64,000 nt of DNA from BOG-938 sp048498155 (GCA_048498155.1 JBEHYN010000004.1:45233-109232); one strand, 5' to 3'; numbered from the stretch's first letter, positions 40,303 through 48,500 are shown. Program-made: numbers and translations. Notes: a model not told the origin generated them from the letters alone.

Positions 40303-40848
40303 CTAGGTTGGACGACGAGGCGTCCTAATTCTCTTCGGCGCTTTCTGGGCCTTCACTACGTCGGCCACCGGGGGCGGCAGGACAATTCCCGCGCGTGCGG
40401 CATCGTCTGCGGTTCCTTCGGTAACGAGTAACGTCCCCAAACGAACGATATCGTCGCCTTTTTTCATGCGGACTCGGATTTGGCCAAATTGCGTGACTTG
40501 AAGTGGCGAGAATACGGCCATCATGTGCAATCCGATCCTGGGGTCGTCCCCGCCCTTTGTGGGCTTCGGCTGATGATCGCGAGGGGGAATTTCGATGCGC
40601 TGCGTTGGGGCATCATCGGCGTCACCAGGCAAAAGAATTCGTAACTCGAGCGGATCATTGCCCTCGCCTGGCTTCTCGAAATAGTGGATCGCTAGGGCCA
40701 GTTTCGAGACATTGAGCGGGAGCGTCCCGAAAATTTTCATTTCGCCAGCATAAAGTCCGACAAGGGTAATCTTGCCCGCGATTTCTTGACGAATATCGTC
40801 ACAAAAATCCGTGTATCCATAAGGCGTTGGCCAATGAATTTCGGTCAT
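40303..40848 (-). CDS. DUF6941-like protein, third gene of the toxin-antitoxin operon
   Basis: 181 residues. YTDFCDDIRQEIAGKITLVG and LYAGEMKIFGTLPLNVSKLA recall the DUF6941 family pattern (DD.R.E..GK..L.G.Y...); function of that family is unknown to me. A middle section is hydrophilic (DHQPKPTKGGDD) and the C-terminus is basic (KAQKAPKRIRTPRR). No membrane segment or catalytic motif is seen. Its ATG overlaps the XRE gene stop by 4 bp. Its stop codon is only 30 bp inside the left terminal repeat. It could be a chaperone or regulator as in three-component TA systems (inference). Confidence 0.65.
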   Translation of the reverse strand: MTEIHWPTPYGYTDFCDDIRQEIAGKITLVGLYAGEMKIFGTLPLNVSKLALAIHYFEKPGEGNDPLELRILLPGDADDAPTQRIEIPPRDHQPKPTKGGDDPRIGLHMMAVFSPLQVTQFGQIRVRMKKGDDIVRLGTLLVTEGTADDAARAGIVLPPPVADVVKAQKAPKRIRTPRRPT

Positions 40849-41348
40849 GACGAGGCATATTCGACGCGAATTTCGCCAATCGCTAACTCGCTCGATTGAG
40901 TACTAGTTGTTGGCGGTCCGTTGTTGAATAGCTGGGTCACCTTTCCAATAGAAAGGGCGTTTCGGAAGGCAGCCTGTTGCGCAGCAAGGGCCTTGGCGTC
41001 AAAGCTCGTCCTTACCAAATCCGCTTTGGTCACGCGGCCAACCCGATCTAGCCAATCATCCCACTCCGGGATATCGACTAGCAGCGGCAGATCATATGCA
41101 GCCGCTAGCTCCAAAAGTGTCTGAAGCGACTCCTTGCCATAATCTGGGTCCTCCAAGCGCGAGATTCCATTTTGGGGCTTTCCAGCGCGACGGCCAAGTT
41201 CAGCTTGAGACCAGTCCCGTTGCTCGCGCAAAGCACGGATCATCAAGGCAATTCTCGAGCGGACTTGGTCCGCAACAAACTCATCGCGGAACTCTTTGTC
41301 GTCGAGTTGTTCGATAAAGGCGTCACTCAAGGGGGAGCCAAAGGGCAT
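40845..41348 (-). CDS. XRE/HigA-like antitoxin regulator
   Basis: 167 residues. Helix-turn-helix at ~30-85: RSRIALMIRALREQRDWSQA, ELGRRAGKPQNGISRLEDP, ESLQTLLELAAAYDLPLLV. The C-terminal half is unassigned and may bind the toxin or the third protein. It overlaps the toxin gene by 26 bp and the DUF6941-like gene by 4 bp, so all three are one translationally coupled operon, in toxin-first order (HigBA-like). Confidence 0.8.
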   Translation of the reverse strand: MPFGSPLSDAFIEQLDDKEFRDEFVADQVRSRIALMIRALREQRDWSQAELGRRAGKPQNGISRLEDPDYGKESLQTLLELAAAYDLPLLVDIPEWDDWLDRVGRVTKADLVRTSFDAKALAAQQAAFRNALSIGKVTQLFNNGPPTTSTQSSELAIGEIRVEYASS

Positions 41349-41721
41349 CTGATTTGTTCCTATCTGCTTCTACTTCGGCTTTGCGCGACAACGCTTGTTC
41401 ACAGGCCGACAGGGGCACGAACCTCCCCCCTTTTTCAGTCGCCCAAAACAGAATGGTGAATTCTGTCTCTCCCGACCGAAAACCTAGTGGCCGCTGTTGC
41501 ACGTTGTCGGCGATGAACCGCAGTTCCTCCAGGCCAGAGCACGGCCCCTTCAGGGCCTTGCGATAGTTTTCATTCCATTCAGCCACAGGCAGGCTAGCTA
41601 ACGCTTTCACGCGCGATAAAAACCGCGCCTGCAACTGCTTGCTTCCGCTGTCATAGGCTTCCTTCACGTCGCTAATGCGGCCTGCACCTACATAGTGCCG
41701 AAAGGTCCAAATGACAGGCAC
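41323..41721 (-). CDS. HigB/Gp49-like (RelE superfamily) toxin
   Basis: 132 residues. Family segments: RFLSRVKALASLPVAEW, ALKGPCSGLEELRFIADN, RPLGFRSGETEFTILFWATE and KGGRFVPLSACEQALSRKAE, which match the phage Gp49-like/HigB toxins (ribosome-dependent or free mRNA interferases). First gene of the operon; the region upstream (41722..41800) is AT-rich and likely holds the promoter. Confidence 0.8.
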   Translation of the reverse strand: MPVIWTFRHYVGAGRISDVKEAYDSGSKQLQARFLSRVKALASLPVAEWNENYRKALKGPCSGLEELRFIADNVQQRPLGFRSGETEFTILFWATEKGGRFVPLSACEQALSRKAEVEADRNKSDALWLPLE

Positions 41722-41809
41722 AATATATCTCTTTTTTGCGATTTTGCCAGCGAAATCAGCTTGTAGTGATATCTCAAATTTGCGATATTAGGACACCGAC
41801 TCATTGAAA

Positions 41810-41841
41810 AGGCCCGCTCTCGCGGAAACGAAAGCGGGCCT
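41810..41841. terminator. Strong hairpin AGGCCCGCT / AGCGGGCCT
   Basis: Exact 9-bp arms at 41810..41818 and 41833..41841 with a 14-base loop, 13 bp upstream of the tRNA-like sequence. No T-run follows on the plus strand; on the minus strand TTTTCAATG follows, so it could terminate minus-strand reading. Confidence 0.45.
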
Positions 41842-41854
41842 GGAAGTGATCGGC

Positions 41855-41926
41855 GGGGCTAGCAGGTTGCCGGGACAGCGCCTTACCAACGTCACCCGGT
41901 GGGTTCGACCCCCACTAGCTCCACCA
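41855..41926 (+). ncRNA. tRNA-like sequence with intact acceptor and T arm and encoded CCA
   Basis: GGGGCTA (41855..41861) pairs with TAGCTCC, followed by A and CCA. The T arm GTGGG-TTCGACC-CCCAC is perfect. The middle (37 bases) is too short and does not form normal D and anticodon arms; instead CCGGG and CCCGG can pair. The whole is 72 bases. It may be a decayed or unusual tRNA of mobile-element origin, or a tRNA mimic. It is not a usable canonical tRNA by inspection. Confidence 0.45.
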
Positions 41927-42087
41927 AGTCGGGCCAGAGGCGGCGGCAACCGCCCACGGCCCTAAGTTCAACCCCCCGGGATTTGGCCCCCGAGCGAAGA
42001 ACCTTCCTAGGAATATGACCTTAGAAGGTTCGGGATACAACCCCAGCGCTCAAAGCCACGTTTCGAGCCACAACATGGATTGGCCCC

Positions 42088-42306
42088 ATGACGAACGTTC
42101 TTCACTTCGACCGGCAAGTCGAAGTCATCTCCGCCCTTACCGAGGGCGTCAGCATCCGCGCCACAGAGCGCCTTACCGACATTCACCGCGACACCATCAT
42201 GCGTCTCGGCGTGCGCGTCGGCATTACGGACCACATCTGGACGTTTGGCGAACTAGTGGAGGCGGCGCTTAATGGCGCGCAACTAAGCAACCGTAGGACC
42301 GCATAA
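42088..42306 (+). pseudogene. IS1-family transposase remnant (HTH end, catalytic core missing)
   Basis: 72 residues. The N-terminal ~44 residues (VLHFDRQVEVISALTEGVSI, RATERLTDIHRDTIMRLGVR) match the helix-turn-helix start of IS1-type transposases, which normally continue for about 230 residues with a DDE core. Here the sequence goes directly to ITDHIWTFGELVEAALNG and stops. That tail resembles C-termini of some IS1 transposases, so an internal in-frame deletion of the catalytic part is likely (inference). It cannot transpose alone but might bind the terminal repeats. Confidence 0.65.
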
Positions 42307-42319
42307 GGTAGGGGGCATC

Positions 42320-42565
42320 ATGTCGCGCTGGAGACGGTTTTCGGACTGGTGGTGGGGAGTGCCTAGCCCAGGCGAATATGACGAGTATGGGACCCACATA
42401 TTTTTCCCGGTCGATCGGGCGGTGCATGAAAAGGTGTGGTCATTCGTGCGCCCCGCATTCACCGCACCGTTGAAATTTCTTCTATTCGCCATCACCACAA
42501 TTTTTGTCAGCGTTGTTGGCTGGGCAATTTTTGTCTTGCTCCACTCACTGACCGGCCTGTCCTAA
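42320..42565 (+). CDS. Small membrane protein in the mobile element
   Basis: 81 residues. Trp/Arg-rich start (MSRWRRFSDWWWGVPSPGEY), a middle VHEKVWSFVRPAF, and one long hydrophobic helix (FLLFAITTIFVSVVGWAIFV), ending LHSLTGLS. ATG follows an AGGGGG-like site. No family recognised. It ends 35 bp inside the right terminal repeat. A passenger gene of unknown role. Confidence 0.5.
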   Translation: MSRWRRFSDWWWGVPSPGEYDEYGTHIFFPVDRAVHEKVWSFVRPAFTAPLKFLLFAITTIFVSVVGWAIFVLLHSLTGLS

Positions 42566-42635
42566 TTTCACAGCGCGAGTGTCCGAATTAGGACAGCACC
42601 CCCCGCCGCCCTTTCTTGACTCATTCACTTCATGA

Positions 42636-42650
42636 GAACAAATTAGGAAC
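42636..42650. promoter_or_regulatory. LexA (SOS) box GAAC-N7-GAAC
   Basis: GAACAAATTAGGAAC is an exact match to the alphaproteobacterial LexA site (GTTC-N7-GTTC read on the other strand). It directly abuts the imuA ATG at 42651. LexA here would silence imuA-imuB-dnaE2 until DNA damage. Confidence 0.85.
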
Positions 42651-43346
42651 ATGACTCCTCGTCCTGTTCCTTCCGCGCGTCCTGAAGCGCCCGCCGAAAA
42701 GACCCTGCCCGAGCCCGAGCCCCTGGAGGAAATGGCGCCGGCCGAGCCACAGGACCTGCCTTGCGCGACGGCCTTCGCCCTGGACCGGGCCTTGCGGGCG
42801 GCCGGGCGGAACGGCGATTTACGGCCCCTGGCCTTCATCGCCGAACGGGCCTGGCTGAACGAGCATGGCCATCCCTTCGGTTGGGGCTGCAAGGCGCTGG
42901 GCCTGGATCACCAGCGCCTAATCCTGGTGGTCGCCGCGCGGCAGGCCGAGACCCTGTGGGCTTTGGAGGAGACCCTGAAATCCGGCGCCGTATGCGCCGC
43001 CCTGGGCGCGGTGGCGGCGCCCGCCTTCACAGCCACCCGCCGGCTGGATTTCGCCGCTCGCTCGGGCCAGGCCCAGGCGCTGGTGCTCCGCCCCCGCCCG
43101 CCCGTCGACCTCAGCGCCGCTCGTCTGCGCTGGCGCATCGGCGCGTCCCCTTCCGCCGCCCATCCGCTGGACCCTCGCGCGCCCGGCGCCGCGCGGATCA
43201 GGGTTGAACTGGCGCGCAGCCGCACCGGCATGGGCGGCGTCTTCATGCTGGAGCAGGACCATGAAACGCTTGGTTTCCGTCTGGCTGCCGCACTGGCCAA
43301 TCACGGCCTGGCGACGGTCCAGAGCGCCGACCGCGTCGCCGCGTGA
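42651..43346 (+). CDS. imuA: ImuA, SOS mutagenesis RecA-like protein
   Basis: 231 residues. RecA-like fold without intact Walker motifs: GHPFGWGCKALGLDHQRLIL, VAARQAETLWALEETLKSG and LRWRIGASPSAAHPLDPRAP fit ImuA/SulA-like proteins in the ImuA-ImuB-DnaE2 mutasome. LexA box in front. Its end overlaps imuB by 86 bp in another frame. Confidence 0.88.
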   Translation: MTPRPVPSARPEAPAEKTLPEPEPLEEMAPAEPQDLPCATAFALDRALRAAGRNGDLRPLAFIAERAWLNEHGHPFGWGCKALGLDHQRLILVVAARQAETLWALEETLKSGAVCAALGAVAAPAFTATRRLDFAARSGQAQALVLRPRPPVDLSAARLRWRIGASPSAAHPLDPRAPGAARIRVELARSRTGMGGVFMLEQDHETLGFRLAAALANHGLATVQSADRVAA

Positions 43347-44838
43347 CGGCTCTGCTTTCGCCCTCACTCGGCGCGCCGGCGGGCGTCTCGTGCTGCACGC
43401 GGTGGATGAAGCAGGCAAGCGGCTGGGGCTACGTCCCGGCCAATCGCATGCGGACGCCCGCGCCATCGCTCCTGAGCTGACTGTCGCACCGGCCGAACCG
43501 GCCATGGAAACCGGCGCCTTGGAGGCCCTGGCCCTATGGTTCGAGCGCTTTTCGCCCCAGGTCGCCATCGACGCCGAACCGTTGGGCGCCGAGGGCCTGA
43601 TGCTCGACATGACCGGCGCATCACACCTGTTCGGCGGCGAGACCGGACTATTGGACGCCATCGGCGAACGGCTGGCCCGCGCCGATATCCCCGCATCCCT
43701 CGCCATGGCCGATACGCCCGGCGCGGCCTGGGCCCTGGCGCGATACGGCGGGGGCGGCGCCCGCATCGCTCCGTCGGGCCGCACGCGTGAGAGCCTCGCT
43801 GAACTGCCTGTGGAGGCCCTGCGTATCGACGCCGACGCAGGGCGACTGCTGGGGCGGTTCGGTCTACGCCGGATCGGGGACCTTTACGCCCTGCCGCGCG
43901 CCGGCCTGGCTCGGCGGTTTCGCGGCGAGGCGGGGCTGAATCTGGTGCGGCGGCTGGATCAGGCTCTGGGCGTGGAAGCCGAGCCGCTGCGGGCGGAACA
44001 TCCACCGTCGGATTATCGCGTATGGCAAGCCTTTGCCGAGCCCCTGATCGCGATGGAGGGCGTCGCCTTCGCCCTGCCCGCCCTAGCCGGGGCCCTAGCC
44101 GCTCAGTTGGAGCGCGAGGGCATGGGCGCGCGGATGCTGGCGCTGGACGCCTTCCGCACCGACGGCCGTCGGGTCAGGCTGACAGCCGGGCTGAGCGCGC
44201 CTTCCCGTGCCCCTGCGCACCTGATGCGTCTGCTCAAGGAAAAGGGGCTGGAGCGGCTGGACCTGGGTTTCGGCGCCGACGCCCTGATGCTGAGCACCCT
44301 GGCCGCCGAGTCCCTCAGCGCCCGCCAGGACGCCTTGCCTTCAAGCGATCCGGCGGGACCGCGGGCGGACGCGGGCGAAGCCCTGGCCGGGTTGATCGAC
44401 CGGCTGAAGGCCAAGCTGGGCGAGGACGCCGTGCGCCGCCCCGCGCCCTTCGAAAGCCACCTGCCCGAACGCAGCGAGCGCTGGCTGCGCGCCGGACCTG
44501 TCGCGCTCGGCCCCGCCGCGCCCGGCCCCGGCCGTCCGCGTCCGCTGCTGCTTCTGGAGCCGCCCGAACCGGTGGACGCCATCGCTGAATTACCCGACGC
44601 GGCGCCCTCGCGCTTCGTCTGGCGCCGCGCCGCCCACCGGGTGGTCAAGGCCGAGGGGCCCGAACGCCTCAGCCCCGAATGGTGGCGGGTTATGGCGCAT
44701 GGCTCTGCCCGCACCCGCGACTATTACGCCGTAGAAGACGAAGCCGGCCGCCGCTTTTGGCTCTACCGCGAGGGGCTCTATGGACGCGAAGACGCCGACG
44801 CCTCGCCGGTCTGGCGGATGCATGGGGTGTGGGCGTGA
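43261..44838 (+). CDS. imuB: ImuB, catalytically inactive Y-family polymerase
   Basis: 525 residues; hub of the translesion mutasome, linking DnaE2 with the beta clamp. MKRLVSVWLPHWPITAWRRS at the start lacks the catalytic Asp of DinB. FSPQVAIDAEPLGAEGLMLD, LPVEALRIDADAGRLLGRFG and LPRAGLARRFRGEAGL are typical. The start at ATG 43261 fits the family; the frame is open 57 bases further upstream. Confidence 0.92.
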   Translation: MKRLVSVWLPHWPITAWRRSRAPTASPRDGSAFALTRRAGGRLVLHAVDEAGKRLGLRPGQSHADARAIAPELTVAPAEPAMETGALEALALWFERFSPQVAIDAEPLGAEGLMLDMTGASHLFGGETGLLDAIGERLARADIPASLAMADTPGAAWALARYGGGGARIAPSGRTRESLAELPVEALRIDADAGRLLGRFGLRRIGDLYALPRAGLARRFRGEAGLNLVRRLDQALGVEAEPLRAEHPPSDYRVWQAFAEPLIAMEGVAFALPALAGALAAQLEREGMGARMLALDAFRTDGRRVRLTAGLSAPSRAPAHLMRLLKEKGLERLDLGFGADALMLSTLAAESLSARQDALPSSDPAGPRADAGEALAGLIDRLKAKLGEDAVRRPAPFESHLPERSERWLRAGPVALGPAAPGPGRPRPLLLLEPPEPVDAIAELPDAAPSRFVWRRAAHRVVKAEGPERLSPEWWRVMAHGSARTRDYYAVEDEAGRRFWLYREGLYGREDADASPVWRMHGVWA

Positions 44839-44851
44839 GGAAAGATGCGAC

Positions 44852-45004
44852 TCCCTTCCCCCTCGAGGGGGGAAGGGCTGGGGATGAGGGTGAGGGCGCT
44901 GGGGGCGCCGAAAAACAATTAGAGGCGATGCCGCCTCTAACGCCAACCCGTTCACCTCATGCAAACACCCCCATCCCTGCCCTTCCCCCCTCGAGGGGGA
45001 AGGG
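44852..45004. repeat. ~150-bp palindromic element, copy A
   Basis: It begins CTCCCTTCCCCCTCGAGGGG and ends CTTCCCCCCTCGAGGGGGAA; each end is a hairpin, and the ends are mutually inverted. The centre has a second inverted pair, AGAGGCGATG / CGCCTCTAACG-like. It sits between imuB and the DUF559 core and could form the DUF559 N-terminus. Confidence 0.8.
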
Positions 45005-45521
45005 TTACCCCCTTGGTGCGATAAAGCGGGCTCGGTATCTGCGTCGAGAAATGACGTTGCCGGAGCGGAAGCTGTGGCGTGAGCTTCGCAAGCTTGACCT
45101 CAACATTCGTCGGCAAGTTCCCATCGGCCGGTACATCGTCGATTTCTGCCATCTGCCATCACGGCTCGTCATCGAGTTGGATGGCCCGCTTCATGACTGG
45201 CCGGAGAAACAAAGGCATGACGCCGAAAAAGACGCATGGCTGGATTCGCAAGGCTACATAGTTCTGCGCTTCCGCAACGAACAGGTCCTAGACGACCTGG
45301 AATCCACAATGGATGTCATTCTAAGAACCCTTCCCCCTCGATGGGGGAAGGGCAGGGATGGGGGTGGCCATGCTGAGAATTCAGGACGGGTGCTAGAGGC
45401 GGCGAACCCTCTCGCGCCAGATTCTTCAACCTCCTGCCTCCACCCCCACCCCTGCCCCTCCCCCATCGAGGGGGAGGGAACACTTCATGCTGAAACTCCA
45501 GCGAGCGGGTTCGAAGAATGA
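44928..45521 (+). CDS. DUF559 (PD-(D/E)XK-like) endonuclease-domain protein, both ends built from repeats
   Basis: The core from IKRARYLRREMTLPERKLW to VLRFRNEQVLDDLE is a DUF559 domain: RRQVPIGRYIVDFCHLPSRL and VIELDGPLHDW hold the Asp and Glu of the very-short-patch-like nuclease fold. The residues before it and the ~60 after TLPPRWGKG come from palindromic elements A and B. The start is uncertain (ATG 44928, or ATG 45051 inside the domain). The stop overlaps dnaE2 as ATGA, placing it within the SOS cassette. Role there unknown. Confidence 0.65.
   Translation: MPPLTPTRSPHANTPIPALPPSRGKGYPLGAIKRARYLRREMTLPERKLWRELRKLDLNIRRQVPIGRYIVDFCHLPSRLVIELDGPLHDWPEKQRHDAEKDAWLDSQGYIVLRFRNEQVLDDLESTMDVILRTLPPRWGKGRDGGGHAENSGRVLEAANPLAPDSSTSCLHPHPCPSPIEGEGTLHAETPASGFEE
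45328..45480. repeat. ~150-bp palindromic element, copy B
   Basis: The left end CCCTTCCCCCTCGATGGGGG and right end CCTCCCCCATCGAGGGGGAG are inverted copies. It is read through in frame as the C-terminus of the DUF559 gene. Confidence 0.8.
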
Positions 45522-48500
45522 CTCCCTTCGCCGAGCTGGATTGCCTGACGCATTACAGTTTCCTAGAGGGGGCGTCCTATCCGCGGGAGTTGGCGTTTGA
45601 GGCCAAGCGGCTGGGGCTGGCGGCCATAGGCGTGGCGGACCGCAACAGCCTAGCGGGGATCGTGCGGGCCTGGCAGGCGGGCAAGGCGGAGACGCTGGAG
45701 GTGCTCACCGGCGCCCGGCTGCAGTTCACGGATGGCGCCGAACTGATCGTCTATACCCGCGACCGCGCCGCCTATGGCCGCCTGTGCCGCATTCTGTCCA
45801 TCGGCAAGGCGGAAGTGGACGCCGATACCTACTTCCTTCCCCCTCGAGGGGGGAAGGGCAGGGATGGGGGTGGTCGCACCGAGGTTTCGGAAGACGCGCT
45901 GGAGACGCCTCCAGAGAACGATCAGAATCCCGAGCGGGCCTCACCCCCACTCCCGACCTCTCCCCCCTCGAGGGGGAGAGGAGAGCCCAAGCCCATCCCC
46001 AAGAACCAATGCCGCCTCTCCTTCGAACAGGCGGCGGCCCTGGGCGAGGGGCTGGTCGGCCTGGTTCCCGCGCCGACGCATATCGACGCCGCGTTCGAGG
46101 CGCGACTTGAAGCCTGGCGCGCGGCCTGGCCGGACAAGCTCTACCTTCTGGCGGCGCCGCTTTACCGGGGTGATGACCGGACCCGGTTGAACGCCCTGGC
46201 GGCCATGGCCCAGCGCGTCGATACGCCCATGCTGGCCAGCAACGGCGTGCTCTACCACAGCCATGAGCGGCGGCGGTTGCAGGACGTACTCACCTGCATC
46301 CGCCATGGCGTGACCATCGATGAAGCGGGACTGAGGCTGCAGGCCAACGCCGAGCGTCACATCAAAAATGCTGCGGAAATGCTGCGCCTGTTCCGCGGCC
46401 ACGAGGACGCGGTGGAGCGCACAATGGAGGTCGTGCAGGCCTGCGCCTTCCGGCTGGATGATTTGAAATATCAGTACCCGGACGAACCGGTTCCGCCCGG
46501 CAAGACGGCGACCCAGCATCTGCGCCGCCAGGCCTTCGGCGGCCTGCGCAAGGCCTATCCGGACGGCGTTGCGGCGGACATCCGCAAGACCCTGTGCAAG
46601 GAGCTGCGCGTCATCCGCAAGCTGAAGTACGAGCCCTATTTCCTGACGGTGCATGACATCGTCCGCTGGGCGCGGGGCCAGGGCATCCTGTGTCAGGGGC
46701 GCGGCTCGGCGGCCAATTCGGTGGTCTGCTACGCCCTGGGCATCACCTCCGTGGATCCCACCAAGCAGGACGTTCTGTTCGAGCGGTTCATCTCCGAGGA
46801 ACGCAGCGAGCCGCCGGACATCGACGTCGACCTCGAGCATGAGCGGCGCGAGGAGGTGATCCAGTACATCTACCGCCGCTATGGTCGCCACCGCGCCGCC
46901 ATCTGCGCCACCCAGATATGTTACCGCCCCCGCTCGGCCATCCGCGACGTGGGCAAGGCGCTCGGCCTGACCGAGGACGTCACGGCGTCCCTGGCCGGCA
47001 CGGTGTGGGGCTCCCATGGTGAAGGTTTGGGGGGCGAGGGGCTGAAGGAGGACCATGTCAAACGCACAGGCCTGGACGGGGAGGCGCCGCGCCTGAAACT
47101 GGCCTTAGAGCTGACCCAGGAATTGATCGGCTTTCCCCGCCACCTGTCCCAGCACGTGGGCGGCTTCGTCCTGACCCAGGCGCCCCTGGTGGAGACCGTG
47201 CCGGTGGGCAACGCGGCCATGCCGGACCGCACCTTCATCGAATGGGACAAGGACGACATCGACGCCCTGGGCATCATGAAGGTGGATGTGCTGGCGCTCG
47301 GCATGCTGACCGCTATCAGCAAGAGCTTCGCCTTGATCCATCATCAGTACCCGGATCATTGGGACGGCCGGCCCCTGACTCTGGCCTCCCTGCCCAAGGA
47401 GGACCCGCGCGTCTACGACATGCTGTGCGCGGCGGACTCCGTGGGGGTGTTCCAGGTGGAGAGCCGGGCGCAGATGGCCATGCTGCCGCGCCTGCAGCCG
47501 CGCGAGTTCTACGACCTGGTGGTGGAGGTGGCCATCGTGCGGCCCGGCCCGATCCAGGGCGGAATGGTTCATCCCTATCTGAAGTCCAGAAAAGAGAAGC
47601 GCGAGATCGAAGCCCGAGGCAGCGTCTTCGAGATCGACTTCCCAGCGCCCGGCCCGAAATACCCGCCCGACGAGCTGAAAAAGGTGCTGCTCAAGACCCT
47701 GGGCACGCCCCTGTTCCAGGAGCAGGCCATGCGCATCGCCATGGTGGCGGCCGAATTCTCGGGCGACGAAGCCAACGGCCTGAGGCGCGCCATGGCCACC
47801 TTCCGCCACATGGGCACGATCCACACCTATGAGGAGATGATGGTCGGCCGCATGATCGCGCGCGGCTATGACCCTGAGTTCGCCCAAAGGTGCTTTGAGC
47901 AGATCCGGGGCTTTGGCGAATACGGCTTTCCGGAAAGCCACGCGGCAGCCTTCGCCCAGCTTGTCTACGTCTCAGCCTGGATCAAATGCTTCTATCCGGA
48001 GGTGTTCTGCGCCGCCCTGCTCAACAGCCAGCCCATGGGCTTCTACGCCCCCGCCCAATTGGTCCGCGACGCCCGCGAGCACGGGGTGCAGGTGCGGGCG
48101 CCCGATGTAGGGGCGAGCGATTGGGATTGCACGTTGGAGCCCCCTTCCCCCTCGAGGGGGGAAGGGTTGGGGATGGGGGTGTTCGCGTTGCGGGCGCCGA
48201 AAAAGGCGCAAGAGGCTGGGCCGCCTCCGGCGCCATCCCTTCAACCGCCGCACCCGTCACCCCCATCCCATCCCTTCCCCCCTCGAGGGGGAAGGGCCAT
48301 GCGTCTGGGCCTTCGCCTGGTCGATGGCTTCCGCGAGGAATGGGCGATGCAGCTGATGCAGGCCCGCGCCGAGCGCCCCTTCGCTTCCCTCGATGATCTG
48401 CGCACCCGCGCCGCCCTGCCCGCTGCGGCGCTGGACGCACTAGCCGCCGCCGACGCCCTGGGGGCGCTGAAGCTGTCACGGCGGGAGGGCCTGTGGGCGG

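Larger units (their letters stand above)
41722..42087. other. Non-coding stretch inside the mobile element
   Basis: 366 bases without a supported protein gene. It holds an AT-rich promoter-like part (41722..41790), an internal TATTAGGAC motif like the terminal repeats (41786), a strong hairpin (41810..41841) and the tRNA-like sequence (41855..41926). The rest has no recognised feature. Confidence 0.6.
40266..42608. mobile_element. IS1-like transposon derivative with passenger genes (element 40274..42600 plus 8-bp target duplications)
   Basis: GGTGCTGTCCTAATT at 40274..40288 is the exact reverse complement of the end 42586..42600. Directly outside, CCCCGCCG is duplicated at 40266..40273 and 42601..42608. 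GGTGnTG-type ends with 8-bp duplications are typical of IS1. Inside are a three-gene toxin operon, a tRNA-like sequence, a transposase remnant and a small membrane-protein gene. The motif GTCCTAATT recurs several times inside (40322, 42559, and reversed near 41786). With no full transposase, movement would need one supplied in trans. Confidence 0.85.

Noticed and set aside
41855..41926. Calling this a functional canonical tRNA or a tmRNA end
   Set aside because: The D and anticodon arms cannot be formed by inspection, and no tmRNA coding part or tag sequence is present; only a tRNA-like label is supported.
44952..45500. CRISPR array suspected from the repeated CTCGAGGGGGAAGGG motifs
   Set aside because: The units are hairpin-ended, ~150 bp long, irregularly spaced and lie in coding DNA; there are no regular spacers and no cas genes.
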